Shown one piece after another: positions 17,738-26,904 of a stretch of 64,000 nt of DNA. The notes under the pieces are model-generated. The model was not told where the DNA came from and ran no database searches. It worked only from the letters and a program-made list of their open reading frames with translations. The stretch covers positions 62,001 through 126,000 of the forward strand of contig NZ_JAIEUI010000019.1 of NCBI RefSeq assembly GCF_022234545.1, given 5' to 3'. This DNA is from Paenibacillus piscarius (GTDB lineage Bacteria; Bacillota; Bacilli; Paenibacillales; Paenibacillaceae). Within the stretch, counting starts at the first letter, position 1; each line of letters opens with the position of its first letter. Both the position numbers and the translations under genes were made by a program.

Positions 17738-17838
17738 ATGTGCGTACTCCTTTCAGCCTACTGTAGTTAATCTTAGCTTGCCCTTGCTGAAAAGAGTTAT
17801 GTATGACCAATCAAACCAGGCGCTGTGGAGGGGATAAC

Positions 17839-19170
17839 ATGAAAAAGATATTCGTACTGGACACCAACGTGCTGCTGCACGATCCCAACTCGATTTTTGC
17901 TTTCAAGGCGAATGAAGTGGTCATTCCTGCCGTAGTCCTGGAAGAAATCGACTCCAAAAAGCGTAATGCCGATGAAATCGGCCGCAACGCCCGTACCGTG
18001 TCACGATTGCTCGACGGCCTCAGGGAGCTGGGCCACCTGCACAGCGGTGTGGTGCTGGACCATGGAGGTACGCTGAAGGTGGAACTGAACCACCGCAGCT
18101 TCGTTAAGGTGCAGGAAATGTTCGGCGAAGTCTCCAACGATAACCGGATATTGGCTGTAGCGCTCAATTATCTCCATGAGGAGAATGAGAAGGCGGAACC
18201 CCGTCCTGTGGTACTTGTCAGTAAAGACGTACTCGTCCGAATCAAAGCGGATGTGCTGGGGATAACCCCGGAGGATTACCTGTCCGACCGTACCGGAGAT
18301 TTGAATGAGCTCTACTCCGGCTGCCAGTCGCTGATGGTCCATCCTTCGCTAATTGATGAATATTATAGCCACCGCTTCCTGAACCTGAAGCAGCTGGCCT
18401 TGTCTTACCCGCTGTATCCGCATGAATTCGCTATTCTGAAGGATGAGATGGGCAGCGGCAAGTCCGCCCTGCTCAAGGTGAACAGCGATGCTACGAAGCT
18501 TGAGCCGCTATACCTTGGCAACGATGCCGTATGGGGGATCAGCGCGAGAAATGCCCAGCAGCGGATGGCGCTTGAGCTGTTGCTGAATGATGAGATTCCG
18601 CTGGTTACCATTACAGGCAAGGCCGGTACCGGCAAGACACTGCTGGCGCTGGCTGCCGGATTGTTCAAGGTAGAGGATGAGCATAAATACAAGAAGCTGC
18701 TGATCGCCCGCCCGGTGGTGCCGATGGGGAAGGATATCGGGTATTTGCCGGGAGAGAAGGATGAGAAGCTCCGTCCATGGATGCAGCCCATCTATGATAA
18801 CCTGGAATTCCTGTTTGATACGAAGAAGGCAGGCGATATCGATAAAATATTGATGGGTCTGGGCAGCATTCAGGTCGAGGCGCTGACCTATATCCGCGGC
18901 CGTTCCATCCCGTCGCAGTTCATCATCATTGATGAAGCGCAGAACCTGTCGCGCCACGAGGTGAAGACCATCGTCTCCCGTGCCGGTGAAGGCAGTAAGG
19001 TCATCCTGATGGGCGACCCCGAGCAGATTGACCATCCTTATCTGGATGCCGCGAGCAACGGGCTCAGCTATATCGTGGAGAAGTTCAAGCAGCAGGGCAT
19101 CAGCGGACATATCACGCTTGAGAAGGGGGAGCGTTCGCATCTGGCCCAGCTGGCTGCGGATCTGCTGTAA
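17839..19170 (+). CDS. ylaK: PhoH-family ATPase with N-terminal PIN domain (YlaK/PhoH2)
   Basis: The protein has 443 residues. The N-terminal PIN RNase domain (about 1-140; FVLDTNVLLHDP, EEIDSKK) is fused to a PhoH ATPase with Walker A GKAGTGKTLLALA (near residue 265), Walker B FIIIDEAQN and VILMGDPEQID. PhoH2-type proteins are proposed RNA helicase/RNases (family knowledge). The ATG at 17839 follows GGAGGGG; the ATG at 17803 lacks a site. Confidence 0.93.
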   Translation: MKKIFVLDTNVLLHDPNSIFAFKANEVVIPAVVLEEIDSKKRNADEIGRNARTVSRLLDGLRELGHLHSGVVLDHGGTLKVELNHRSFVKVQEMFGEVSNDNRILAVALNYLHEENEKAEPRPVVLVSKDVLVRIKADVLGITPEDYLSDRTGDLNELYSGCQSLMVHPSLIDEYYSHRFLNLKQLALSYPLYPHEFAILKDEMGSGKSALLKVNSDATKLEPLYLGNDAVWGISARNAQQRMALELLLNDEIPLVTITGKAGTGKTLLALAAGLFKVEDEHKYKKLLIARPVVPMGKDIGYLPGEKDEKLRPWMQPIYDNLEFLFDTKKAGDIDKILMGLGSIQVEALTYIRGRSIPSQFIIIDEAQNLSRHEVKTIVSRAGEGSKVILMGDPEQIDHPYLDAASNGLSYIVEKFKQQGISGHITLEKGERSHLAQLAADLL

Positions 19171-19192
19171 CCTGCTGAAACCAACTACCATT

Positions 19193-19223
19193 AAAAGCCG
19201 GGAGCTAACCACTCCCGGCTTTT
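19193..19223 (+). terminator. Rho-independent terminator after ylaK
   Basis: AAAAGCCGGGAG pairs perfectly with CTCCCGGCTTTT around a 7-nt loop. Confidence 0.88.
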
Positions 19224-19565
19224 GTCTGCCTGCCCCTTACGGCGGGAAGGAAGTTGACTGTGGTTAACTGAAGCCATAAGGCACAGCACCGGAGGGGAAT
19301 TTTGGAACTGTAGGAGCGGGAGCGTCCGCCTTTGTATTCGGATTTCAACCGCGAACAGCGGTACAATTGAAGAAATCTGGAGACAACAGCGGCCGGAAGT
19401 CCAAACATTCACTGTAGGTGCGGATACTGCCGGGCTTGCTACAATGTTCCTCAGGTACTTCCATTCCGCCGTTTCCTTCTATTATAAGAGAACGGTTTCA
19501 CAGATCGCAGACAAGCCCGTCCAGGTCTGCTAAAATAGAAGAAACTGCCGAAGGAGAGAGAGCCT
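19224..19565. other. Non-coding 340-bp stretch, possible interspersed repeat
   Basis: No gene with a credible start is seen. ACTGTAGGAGCGGG (19307) recurs as ACTGTAGGTGCGGA (19411), 104 bp apart, and the sequence between contains short inverted elements (GGAGCG/CGTCC; ACCGCGAACAGCGGT). It has the look of a dispersed intergenic repeat, but only one copy is present in this window. Confidence 0.35.
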
Positions 19566-20798
19566 GTGCTGAAACGCAAAAATTACTGGCTGCTGTTTGC
19601 CGTTCTGCTTCTGTCGCTGACCAGCTTGTCGCCAAGCATGGAGCTCAATACAGACCGCGGAGCCTATCCGCCGAGACAGCCGCCCGACCAGTCGGAGCGT
19701 CCTCCTTCAGGTGAAGCCGGGGAGGTCCAGAGCCTGACCATCCGTGTCTTCCTGAACAGCAGCGATTTCAGTGTCCTGGAACAGATCAGCAAGAATTATT
19801 CCTTATCTACCGGCGTGAGCGTGCGGTTCAAGAATACCGGGACGGAGGATGAAGCCTCGCAGATCCGGCAGGAATTAACGGTCGGAGCCAGTCCTGATAT
19901 CATCATGCTTGACGGGCATAGCATCTATGATCTGGCGTCGCGCGGGTATCTGCTGCCTGTAGATATCTATCAGAGCGCTCCGGGAAGTACGCCGCTGGCC
20001 ATGCTGATTCCGCAGATTCAATGGAATGGATATAACTGGGGGGTACCTCTGGACATCGATCCTTATGTTCTGGTCTATTCCCCGCAGCGGCTCGCCGGGC
20101 TGGGCTTAACGGAAGCGCCGGCCAGTCTGGAGCAGTGGAATATGCTGCTGGCGCAGCTGAAGAATGAACCGCAGAAGGATACATATCTGCTGGCGCTGGA
20201 TACACAGAATCCTTACGGAGTGTCCGCTGTGCTGCAGAGTATGGGGAGCGGACTGCAGTCTGCCGGGCTGGCGCAGGCCCAGTGGATCGAAGCGGTGCGC
20301 AGCAGGTTTTATCTGACCAGCCGGCATAACGAGAACATCTGGGAGCTGCTGCAGGATGGGAAGCTGGCAGTGGCGGCCGTGCCGCTCTCCGAATGGAAGG
20401 CGCACGGGAATTCGACACTTGCAGTGCAGACACCGGGGAAGCAGGAGGGATTAGCAGGATACGAGAGGATGAACAGCCGCTTCTTTGCCCTTCCGGCTCA
20501 AGCCGGGAACCCTGAAACAGCTGTTCAATGGCTGGCATATGTCACTTCACGCAGCGCCCAGCTGGAATGGCTCAAGAATACGGACCGCCTGCCTGCGCTG
20601 GATGAGCTGTACCGCTCGAACCTGCCGGAGCTGGAGCATCTCCCGGTGCCGGCCGGATGGTTCCTGGCAGAAGACAACGCCCCCCGGGCAGGCTCGGAGG
20701 GCGGATGGAAGGCCAAGGCGGAAGCTATGCTTCAGTTACTAACCGGCAAGCTGGATGCGGCCGGGTATGAAGCGGCTGCTGCGGCATCCTCAGAATGA
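19566..20798 (+). CDS. Extracellular solute-binding protein (family 1 type)
   Basis: The 410-residue protein has a cleavable-looking hydrophobic N-terminus (about 7-25), a linker, and a periplasmic-binding fold beginning near residue 55 (LTIRVFLNSSDFSVLEQISKNYS; SPDIIMLDGHSIYDLA; GVPLDIDPYVLVYS). There is no lipobox Cys, which is unusual for a Gram-positive binding protein. No permease or ATPase genes adjoin it, so it is an orphan and could have a signalling or scavenging role. The start is GTG after AAGGAG. Its 3' end overlaps the convergent gene by 9 bp. Confidence 0.75.
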   Translation: MLKRKNYWLLFAVLLLSLTSLSPSMELNTDRGAYPPRQPPDQSERPPSGEAGEVQSLTIRVFLNSSDFSVLEQISKNYSLSTGVSVRFKNTGTEDEASQIRQELTVGASPDIIMLDGHSIYDLASRGYLLPVDIYQSAPGSTPLAMLIPQIQWNGYNWGVPLDIDPYVLVYSPQRLAGLGLTEAPASLEQWNMLLAQLKNEPQKDTYLLALDTQNPYGVSAVLQSMGSGLQSAGLAQAQWIEAVRSRFYLTSRHNENIWELLQDGKLAVAAVPLSEWKAHGNSTLAVQTPGKQEGLAGYERMNSRFFALPAQAGNPETAVQWLAYVTSRSAQLEWLKNTDRLPALDELYRSNLPELEHLPVPAGWFLAEDNAPRAGSEGGWKAKAEAMLQLLTGKLDAAGYEAAAAASSE

Positions 20799-21911
20799 GA
20801 GGGACAGCTTCACATGAAGCACGCCTTCGGTGCTGGATACTTCAGTGGCCTGCAGGAATGAGACAATCCGGGACGGATAGAAGCCCAGATCGAATTCTTC
20901 CTCCAGCGCCTGGCGGGTGGTATCAGGCAGCTGCAGCCCGTTGAATACAACATCATCCACATGGAACATCAGCCCGTTGACCGGCTTCTCCTGTATCGTA
21001 TAGTGGCCGGTCAGGGCGAGCGATAATCCCCCGCTTTTACCGGTAGCCGTAATTGAATTGTCCTGGAAGACAAACCGGAAATCCTGGAACAGCTTATTCT
21101 GCGAGACCAGGAAGCTATTCAGATCCTCCTCCGACAGCGCCAGATTATAAGTCATCCCCTTGCGGACCAGCACCCCGTCACGGCCCTGGACATACTCCGG
21201 CAGATGCTTCATGGCAGAGGCCAGGGCTTTGAAATATTTCTTCACTTCATGCAGTCCGATATTCTCCCAATACTTGCCGAATTCCTCCAGCAGGCGCTCC
21301 ATACTCGCAGGGTCGGTGCTGGCCTGAATCCCGCCTTCAATCTCTTCATTCAATGCAAGCACACGCTTCTGCTGCTCCTCCAGAGCGGCTCTAAGCTCAG
21401 CCAGCTCCCGGCTGCTGCGCTGGGCGGCGGTAAGCGTGCTGTTCAAATCCTTATACTGTGTCTCGTATTCCTTCAGTGTCCGGCGGTCCTGACCCATAAT
21501 GATCTCATAATAATCCGCCAGTGCAAGAATCCTGCTGATGCTTTTGGCCGAGAGGAAGGCAGCCAGAAGACCGTCCCGTTCACCCATATAATAAGCCCTG
21601 ACTACAGCACCTGCGCGCTCCCGCGTATCTGTGATGCTGGCTTCTTTGGCAGCGGCCTGCTTGGTAAGTTCGGCCACCTTGGCCTCCAGCGTCTCTTGCT
21701 CTGCTGTAATCCGGACGATCTCACGTTCAATTTCAGCCGAGGACAATGTCTGCTCCAGCAGCTTGCGGGTCTCCTCATTATCCGGCATGGCAGGCGGAGG
21801 GACACCGGGCCCGGCAGACAGATATACCGTAGAGGCGGGCTGGGCAATGATGCAGATAAGAATGATTACTGCTGCGAATAACCGGCGTAAGGAACTCTGG
21901 GATAACAACAC
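20790..21911 (-). CDS. Exported coiled-coil protein of unknown function
   Basis: The 373-residue protein has an N-terminal membrane/signal segment (about 9-30). A heptad-rich coiled coil follows (about 45-100 and 145-205; EREIVRITAEQETLEAKVAEL), interrupted by a VVRAYYMGERDG segment as in the N-terminal regions of PcsB/EnvC-like hydrolase activators. The C-terminal part is a globular domain of about 130 residues with no hydrolase motif. A role at the cell wall is inferred only from the coiled coil. Confidence 0.6.
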   Translation of the reverse strand: MLLSQSSLRRLFAAVIILICIIAQPASTVYLSAGPGVPPPAMPDNEETRKLLEQTLSSAEIEREIVRITAEQETLEAKVAELTKQAAAKEASITDTRERAGAVVRAYYMGERDGLLAAFLSAKSISRILALADYYEIIMGQDRRTLKEYETQYKDLNSTLTAAQRSSRELAELRAALEEQQKRVLALNEEIEGGIQASTDPASMERLLEEFGKYWENIGLHEVKKYFKALASAMKHLPEYVQGRDGVLVRKGMTYNLALSEEDLNSFLVSQNKLFQDFRFVFQDNSITATGKSGGLSLALTGHYTIQEKPVNGLMFHVDDVVFNGLQLPDTTRQALEEEFDLGFYPSRIVSFLQATEVSSTEGVLHVKLSLSF

Positions 21912-22085
21912 ACCACCACCTTGGACAGAGTTAACAGGTATGTACTAATCTTATGATTCAGCCTGTAAAAATATCATACCCTGTTTCGGCCCCGGCAGAA
22001 CTACAATTCTGCAAACAAAAAAACGGAGAGGGTCTCCGGGGCAGGGAGAACTATCCGTTTCATCCTATAATATGCGTATTATGCT

Positions 22086-22322
22086 TTAGAGCGGCAAGCC
22101 CATCTCGAAAATCGTCCAATAGCTAAAGCCTGTAAACGTAACAATCATATATCCCCAAAACAGCAGGATGTAGGTTCTTTCGGTAAATTTCATGTAGCCC
22201 AGAATCACAAAAAAAGCGGTCTGTAAAAAGAATAACAGCGCCATCTCCGTAAGATCTCCGGCAAAAGCCATCAGTCCAATGACAAGTGTGAAAAAGCCCA
22301 ATACGCGAAACATGCGGTCCAA
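22086..22322 (-). CDS. DUF2626-type small membrane protein
   Basis: The 78-residue protein (starting MDRMFRVLGFFTLV) is almost wholly hydrophobic with two to three transmembrane helices and a conserved-looking FTERTYILLFWGYM segment. I recognise it as DUF2626, a family found in spore formers. The function is unknown. A ribosome-binding site (GGGGG on the minus strand) lies close upstream. Confidence 0.7.
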   Translation of the reverse strand: MDRMFRVLGFFTLVIGLMAFAGDLTEMALLFFLQTAFFVILGYMKFTERTYILLFWGYMIVTFTGFSYWTIFEMGLPL

Positions 22323-22665
22323 GAGAGGGTCCCCCTTCCAGTATGAATCCGGCTACAGCTCTTATCATTCATTATAGCGGCTCTCCAAAACACTGTAAAC
22401 GAATTCATCAAAAAAATTACAAAAAATAATAAAAAATATGATTTTTATAATTGACACAAGCCATTCTCTCGGGAAAAGAGAAATTATAGCAAAGGTAGTA
22501 TGAGCTGCGGACAATTTGGAAATACAAATTAGTATCAAATAGATTCTATGAACTCTAATAGAGGCATAGAAATGGAGTAAGCAGCTTTTATCCTATTCAC
22601 TGCCCGGCAAAGCTGCCGGTTCTGAAGATGGTTATTTCAAGATGTTGTTAGGAGGGTTAGGCTTT
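22323..22665. other. AT-rich divergent intergenic region
   Basis: This 343-bp region lies between the divergent DUF2626 and RsfA-like genes. It contains an A-rich tract, a TTGACA at about 22453 without a well-spaced -10, and a small TCTC/GAGA inverted repeat near 22472-22489. A forespore-type promoter would be expected for the RsfA-like gene, but I could not place one convincingly. No coding potential was seen. Confidence 0.4.
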
Positions 22666-23313
22666 ATGACAGCCGTTAGACAGGATGCATGGAGTGCGGA
22701 AGATGATCTGATATTGGCAGAAATCACGCTGCGTCATATCCGGGAAGGCAGCACACAGCTTGCTGCTTTTGAAGAGGTGGGTGAAAAAATCGGCAGAACC
22801 TCCGCAGCCTGCGGGTTCCGCTGGAACAGCTGTGTCCGCAAAAGCTATGAGGATGCCATTGGGATTGCTAAAAGCCAGCGGCAAAAACGGAGTTATCTGA
22901 AGAAACAGCCCGCATCCCGGGGGGCGCAGGTGGCCGGACTTGTTCTTGGAGACCTTGAAGAAGACTACAGCCGCAGCGAAGGCATGAGTGAGAACAGTCT
23001 GTCCATTGATGCAGTAATCCGGTTCCTTAGGCAGTGGAAGGGGACCTTCCAGGAGGCCGGCCGCCAGCTTAAGATGCTGGAGCGCGATTTGCGCGAGAAG
23101 GAAGACGAGCTGGCCGAGCTTAGAGTGGAGAATGAACGTCTATCCAAGGAAGTGAATCTCGCACAGAGCGATTACCGTGTGGTCAATGACGACTACAAGG
23201 CACTGATTCAGATTATGGACCGTGCCCGCAGACTGGCTTTCCTCAATGAAGAGGATGAAGAGAAAACCCGCTTCAAAATGGATGCAAACGGAAACCTGGA
23301 GCGCATTGAATAG
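22666..23313 (+). CDS. RsfA-family prespore transcription factor (YlbO-like)
   Basis: The 215-residue protein has an N-terminal Myb/SANT-like helix-turn-helix (about 1-60; RQDAWSAEDDLILAE, RTSAACGFRWNSCVRKSYE) and a long C-terminal coiled coil (about 120-185). RsfA modulates sigma-F-dependent genes in the forespore (family knowledge). The neighbouring ketopantoate-reductase gene points to the YlbO paralogue. ATG 22666 has AGGAGG 10 nt upstream. Confidence 0.88.
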   Translation: MTAVRQDAWSAEDDLILAEITLRHIREGSTQLAAFEEVGEKIGRTSAACGFRWNSCVRKSYEDAIGIAKSQRQKRSYLKKQPASRGAQVAGLVLGDLEEDYSRSEGMSENSLSIDAVIRFLRQWKGTFQEAGRQLKMLERDLREKEDELAELRVENERLSKEVNLAQSDYRVVNDDYKALIQIMDRARRLAFLNEEDEEKTRFKMDANGNLERIE

Positions 23314-23331
23314 AAAATCACTCCTGCCAGG

Positions 23332-23373
23332 CCCTGCAACGGTGCGAATCTGCACAGTTTTGCAGGGTTTTTT
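23332..23373 (+). terminator. Rho-independent terminator
   Basis: CCCTGCAA (23332-23339) pairs with TTGCAGGG (23360-23367), followed by TTTTTT. Confidence 0.8.
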
Positions 23374-23444
23374 GTTTTGCATTGAAGCGGACGGGCAGGA
23401 TATAATTAGGAAAATTATTGGAGGGCGGCAGGAGGCATTGCGTC

Positions 23445-24425
23445 ATGATCATTGATATTATAGGTGCGGGCTCTTTGGGGTTATTGCTGGCCGGCCGGCT
23501 GATCAGCGGGGGAGCAGTCTTACGGATCTGGTGCCGGAGTGAAGAGCAGAGCCGGGCTTTAACAGAACATGGGCTGACCATCAGCTATGAAGACGGCACC
23601 GCTTCATTGACCGTTGGCGGAGGCAGCTTCTCTGCTGGGACGGTGAAGGAATACACTCAGCAGCAGCTGACAGACCCCGGGGATGTTACGCTGATCACAG
23701 TCAAACAGAAGGTGCTCCATCAGGATCTTCCGGAGATTCTCCGGCCGCTCCGCGGCCTGAATCTTACAATGATAGGCTTCCAGAACGGCTGCGGACATCT
23801 CGAATTGCTCCAGGAGCTGCTGCCGGCATCCTCCATCTGGGCGGCAGTTACAACAGAAGCGGCTAAGAGGAAAACATTAACAGAGGTTATTCATGCCGGC
23901 AAAGGGGAAATATGTATAGGGAAGAACAGCCGGTCATTAGACGGGACAAAGCTGAACGAGCAGAATTCTTGGCCCGCCGCAGTAATAAGTTTCATTGATG
24001 CTCTGATCACAGCAGGATTTGACGCCTCTCTGTCGAAAGAAGTGGATACCATCATTTACCGGAAGCTCATGATCAATGCTCTGATTAATCCCCTGACCGC
24101 CGTCTGGCGGGTCCGAAACGGCGAATTGCTGGACTCCCCCGGACGTATGCAGCTCATGAAGGAGCTGTACACTGAGGCAGCCCGCATTTATGAAGCCTGC
24201 GGGATTCCCGCCGGACCTCAGCTGTGGGATGCCGCTCAGGAAGTGTGCCGGGCGACCTCGGGGAATATTTCCTCCATGCTGGCCGATGTGCTTGCTGCAA
24301 GGGAGACGGAAATCCGCTGGATTAACGGAAGCATTGTGGAAATGGGACGGCGGCAGGAGATTGACGCTCCGCTGCACCGCTGGATCTGCGGTCTGGTAGA
24401 AGGCATGACTGTGAGGGAGGGGTGA
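23445..24425 (+). CDS. panE: 2-dehydropantoate 2-reductase (ketopantoate reductase family)
   Basis: The 326-residue protein has an N-terminal Rossmann dinucleotide motif (DIIGAGSLGLLLAGRL), the NADPH-binding segment TLITVKQKV, and the C-terminal helical domain with the catalytic Lys region (EVDTIIYRKLMINALINPLTAV). The usual reaction is reduction of ketopantoate to pantoate in coenzyme A synthesis; paralogues with other substrates exist. The ATG follows AGGAGG by about 9 nt. It is 6 bp from the DUF3397 gene and likely co-transcribed. Confidence 0.9.
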   Translation: MIIDIIGAGSLGLLLAGRLISGGAVLRIWCRSEEQSRALTEHGLTISYEDGTASLTVGGGSFSAGTVKEYTQQQLTDPGDVTLITVKQKVLHQDLPEILRPLRGLNLTMIGFQNGCGHLELLQELLPASSIWAAVTTEAAKRKTLTEVIHAGKGEICIGKNSRSLDGTKLNEQNSWPAAVISFIDALITAGFDASLSKEVDTIIYRKLMINALINPLTAVWRVRNGELLDSPGRMQLMKELYTEAARIYEACGIPAGPQLWDAAQEVCRATSGNISSMLADVLAARETEIRWINGSIVEMGRRQEIDAPLHRWICGLVEGMTVREG

Positions 24426-24431
24426 GGCTGT

Positions 24432-24818
24432 TTGGAATTTCTCCGGAATTCGTTCGGCGTGTTAAGCGTTATTCCGATTGTTCCTTTTTTAATTGTATAT
24501 TTCGTAGGAATGGGGCTCAATCAGGACAAGAGAAAAATAATGATGCTGGCGATGGACGTAACCACTTTATTTTTGCTGCTGTCCGTTTCAGGCTTGTTCA
24601 ATATTATTTTTGACTCCACCTTCGGCTTCTTTCTTATACTATTAATTGTATTAATATCCGCCGGACTGATTGGAGGGGCACAGAATCGGCTCAAAGGAAA
24701 GGTGGACGGACAGCGGTTGCTCCGGGCCGTATGGCGGCTTTCATTCTTTTTTTTAGGTGCCGGTTACGTATTATTTATGATTGTAGGCCTCATTCAATAC
24801 ATATCACAAGCGATGTAA
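24432..24818 (+). CDS. DUF3397-type membrane protein
   Basis: The 128-residue protein has four predicted transmembrane helices (about 7-27, 38-58, 62-82 and 98-122). Its place after panE and ahead of bshC/mraZ matches the DUF3397 genes of Bacillales. Translation starts at TTG with a GGAGGGGTGAGG site. The function is unknown. Confidence 0.72.
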   Translation: MEFLRNSFGVLSVIPIVPFLIVYFVGMGLNQDKRKIMMLAMDVTTLFLLLSVSGLFNIIFDSTFGFFLILLIVLISAGLIGGAQNRLKGKVDGQRLLRAVWRLSFFFLGAGYVLFMIVGLIQYISQAM

Positions 24819-24968
24819 TGTTCCACTGCTCCGGTGAAGCGTCAACGTCACAAAATTTTAAAGAATTAAAAAAAAGTCGTTTTCAGAAAATATTGCTCTA
24901 GATTTTTTTGACCACTGGTTGTATAATCATAAACCATATACCACATTCTATTTAGGGGGAACTGCTAG

Positions 24969-26684
24969 ATGAAGAAGAGTAAAAGTCTATTGCTTATGTT
25001 GGCATTAGTCTTGGTGATCGGCACAGTGCTTGCAGGCTGCGGCGGCAACAAGAACAATGGCAACAGCGGCACCAATGCAGCGGCGACGACTGCACCCGAG
25101 GGCAGCACCAACACAGGATCAGGAGATGAGAAGCTGGCTGCTGACCAGACACTCAGAGTTAACCTGACTGCAGAACCACCTACGTTTAACCCGGCACAAG
25201 CGCAAGACAGCCAGGCTAACACTGTGCTGAAGACGATGTATGAAGGCTTGACCCGCATGAATGATGAGACTGGCCAGGCTGAGCCAGGTATTGCCGAGAA
25301 GTGGGATATTTCCGCTGACGGTCTGGTATATACCTTCCACCTGCGTGATGCGCAGTGGAGCAACGGTGATCCGGTAGAAGCTGCTGACTTCGTCCGCGCA
25401 TGGAAGATCGTGCTCGATCCGAACACAGACCCTACTGCACCTTATGCTTACCAATTGTACTACCTGAAGAATGGTGAAGAATACTACACTAAGAAAGTTA
25501 CAGATTTCAACGAAGTAGGCGTTAAGGCTGTAGATGCCAAGACTCTTGAAGTTACGCTGAAGGCTCCAACTCCTTACTTCCTTGGACTTCTGTCCTTCTA
25601 TACTTATTACCCTGTGCACAAATCCGTTGAAAGTAATCCTAAGTGGGCTACAAGCAAAGACACTATGATCACTAACGGTGCGTTCACGCTGACAGAGTGG
25701 ACTACTGGTCAATCTCTGCAAGTAAGCAAGAACGACAAGTACTGGGATGCTGCTAACATCAAGCTGAGCAAGATTGACTTCTCCCTGATTAACAGCGGAG
25801 CAACTGAACTCCTGAGCTACAAGAACGGCGAACTTGACCGTGCAGGCGCACCGCATGGTGAACTTCCGCAGGAACAGATTCCAATCGTTCAGAAAGAACT
25901 GCCTAACGAATTCCAGAGAAAAGGTATCGCAAGTACCTACTACTATGAATTCAACATCACTGAAAAACCGTTCGACAACGTTAAAATCCGTAAAGCCCTG
26001 GCTATGACTGTTAACCGTCAGGCTCTGATCGACAATGTAACCCTGGGCGGACAGATCCCTGCATTTGGCTTCGTACCTCCTGGTATCGCCGGTGCTGACG
26101 GTGAATTCCGCAATGCAATCAAAGACGATTACTTCAAAGAAGATGCAGAAGAAGCTAAGAAGCTGCTGGCTGAAGGTCTGGCTGAAGAAGGCCTGACTAC
26201 ACTGCCTCCGGTTGAACTGTCCTACAACACAAGTGAAGGCCACAAGAAGATCGCTCTGGCTGTAGCTGATATGTGGAAAAAAGCTCTGGGTATCACTGTT
26301 AACACTGTGAACCAGGAATGGGCTGTATTCATCGACAACCGTCAGAACCTGAACTACCAGATCGCACGTGCAGGCTGGACTGCGGATTACAATGATCCAA
26401 TGACCTTCCTGGATATGTGGGTAACAGGCGGCGGTAACAATGATACTGGTTACGCTAACCCTGAGTACGATAAGCTGATCCAAGAAGCAAAAACAAGCTC
26501 CGACCTGGCTAAACGTCAAGAGCTGTTCGCGAAAGCGGAAAAAATGATCATTCAGGATGACATGATCCTGATTCCGTTCTACTATTACACTAACAACTCC
26601 CTGACTAAAGAGTACCTCAAAGGTGTAACTCTTGACTTCAGCGGTGCAATCGACTTCACTCGTGCTTACCTGCTTGAGCACTAA
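24969..26684 (+). CDS. oppA: Oligopeptide ABC transporter substrate-binding lipoprotein OppA
   Basis: The 571-residue protein has a signal peptide with lipobox LAGC (Cys20), a Gly/Asn/Ser/Thr-rich linker and an SBP family 5 domain (TFNPAQAQDSQANTVLKTMY; VRAWKIVLDPN; KIRKALAMTVNRQALIDNV). It captures extracellular oligopeptides at the membrane surface for OppBC. Base use here is richer in A/T-ending codons than its neighbours, typical of a highly expressed gene. It starts with GGGGGA upstream and is followed by a strong terminator, which would make oppA the most abundant product of the operon. Confidence 0.95.
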   Translation: MKKSKSLLLMLALVLVIGTVLAGCGGNKNNGNSGTNAAATTAPEGSTNTGSGDEKLAADQTLRVNLTAEPPTFNPAQAQDSQANTVLKTMYEGLTRMNDETGQAEPGIAEKWDISADGLVYTFHLRDAQWSNGDPVEAADFVRAWKIVLDPNTDPTAPYAYQLYYLKNGEEYYTKKVTDFNEVGVKAVDAKTLEVTLKAPTPYFLGLLSFYTYYPVHKSVESNPKWATSKDTMITNGAFTLTEWTTGQSLQVSKNDKYWDAANIKLSKIDFSLINSGATELLSYKNGELDRAGAPHGELPQEQIPIVQKELPNEFQRKGIASTYYYEFNITEKPFDNVKIRKALAMTVNRQALIDNVTLGGQIPAFGFVPPGIAGADGEFRNAIKDDYFKEDAEEAKKLLAEGLAEEGLTTLPPVELSYNTSEGHKKIALAVADMWKKALGITVNTVNQEWAVFIDNRQNLNYQIARAGWTADYNDPMTFLDMWVTGGGNNDTGYANPEYDKLIQEAKTSSDLAKRQELFAKAEKMIIQDDMILIPFYYYTNNSLTKEYLKGVTLDFSGAIDFTRAYLLEH

Positions 26685-26747
26685 GATAGCCAGAACCTTC
26701 AGTTGGAATAACTGAATAGTGATCTTCTGAAGGTAGGTTTACACTTC

Positions 26748-26787
26748 GGGATATATATGTGGAATTCCATATATATCCCTTTTTTTT
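26748..26787 (+). terminator. Terminator/attenuator between oppA and oppB
   Basis: GGGATATATAT and ATATATATCCC form a long AT-rich stem with an inner GGAATTCC, followed by eight T residues. Partial readthrough would supply oppBCF. Confidence 0.85.
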
Positions 26788-26904
26788 GCATTTCCGGCCT
26801 TTTGTTAAACATTTCACGAACTTACAAAATAAGAAATTAGACAAATGGTCAATTTTTTCATAAAATCTAATTATGTGTCTCAAAAATAGTCAAAGGAGGT
26901 GTTG

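Noticed and set aside
22445..22500. Sigma-A promoter at TTGACA near 22453
   Set aside because: No acceptable -10 lies 16-18 bp downstream.
25119..26681. 520-codon open frame antisense to oppA
   Set aside because: It mirrors oppA codons, has no ribosome-binding site and gives an unstructured Cys/Ser-rich sequence.
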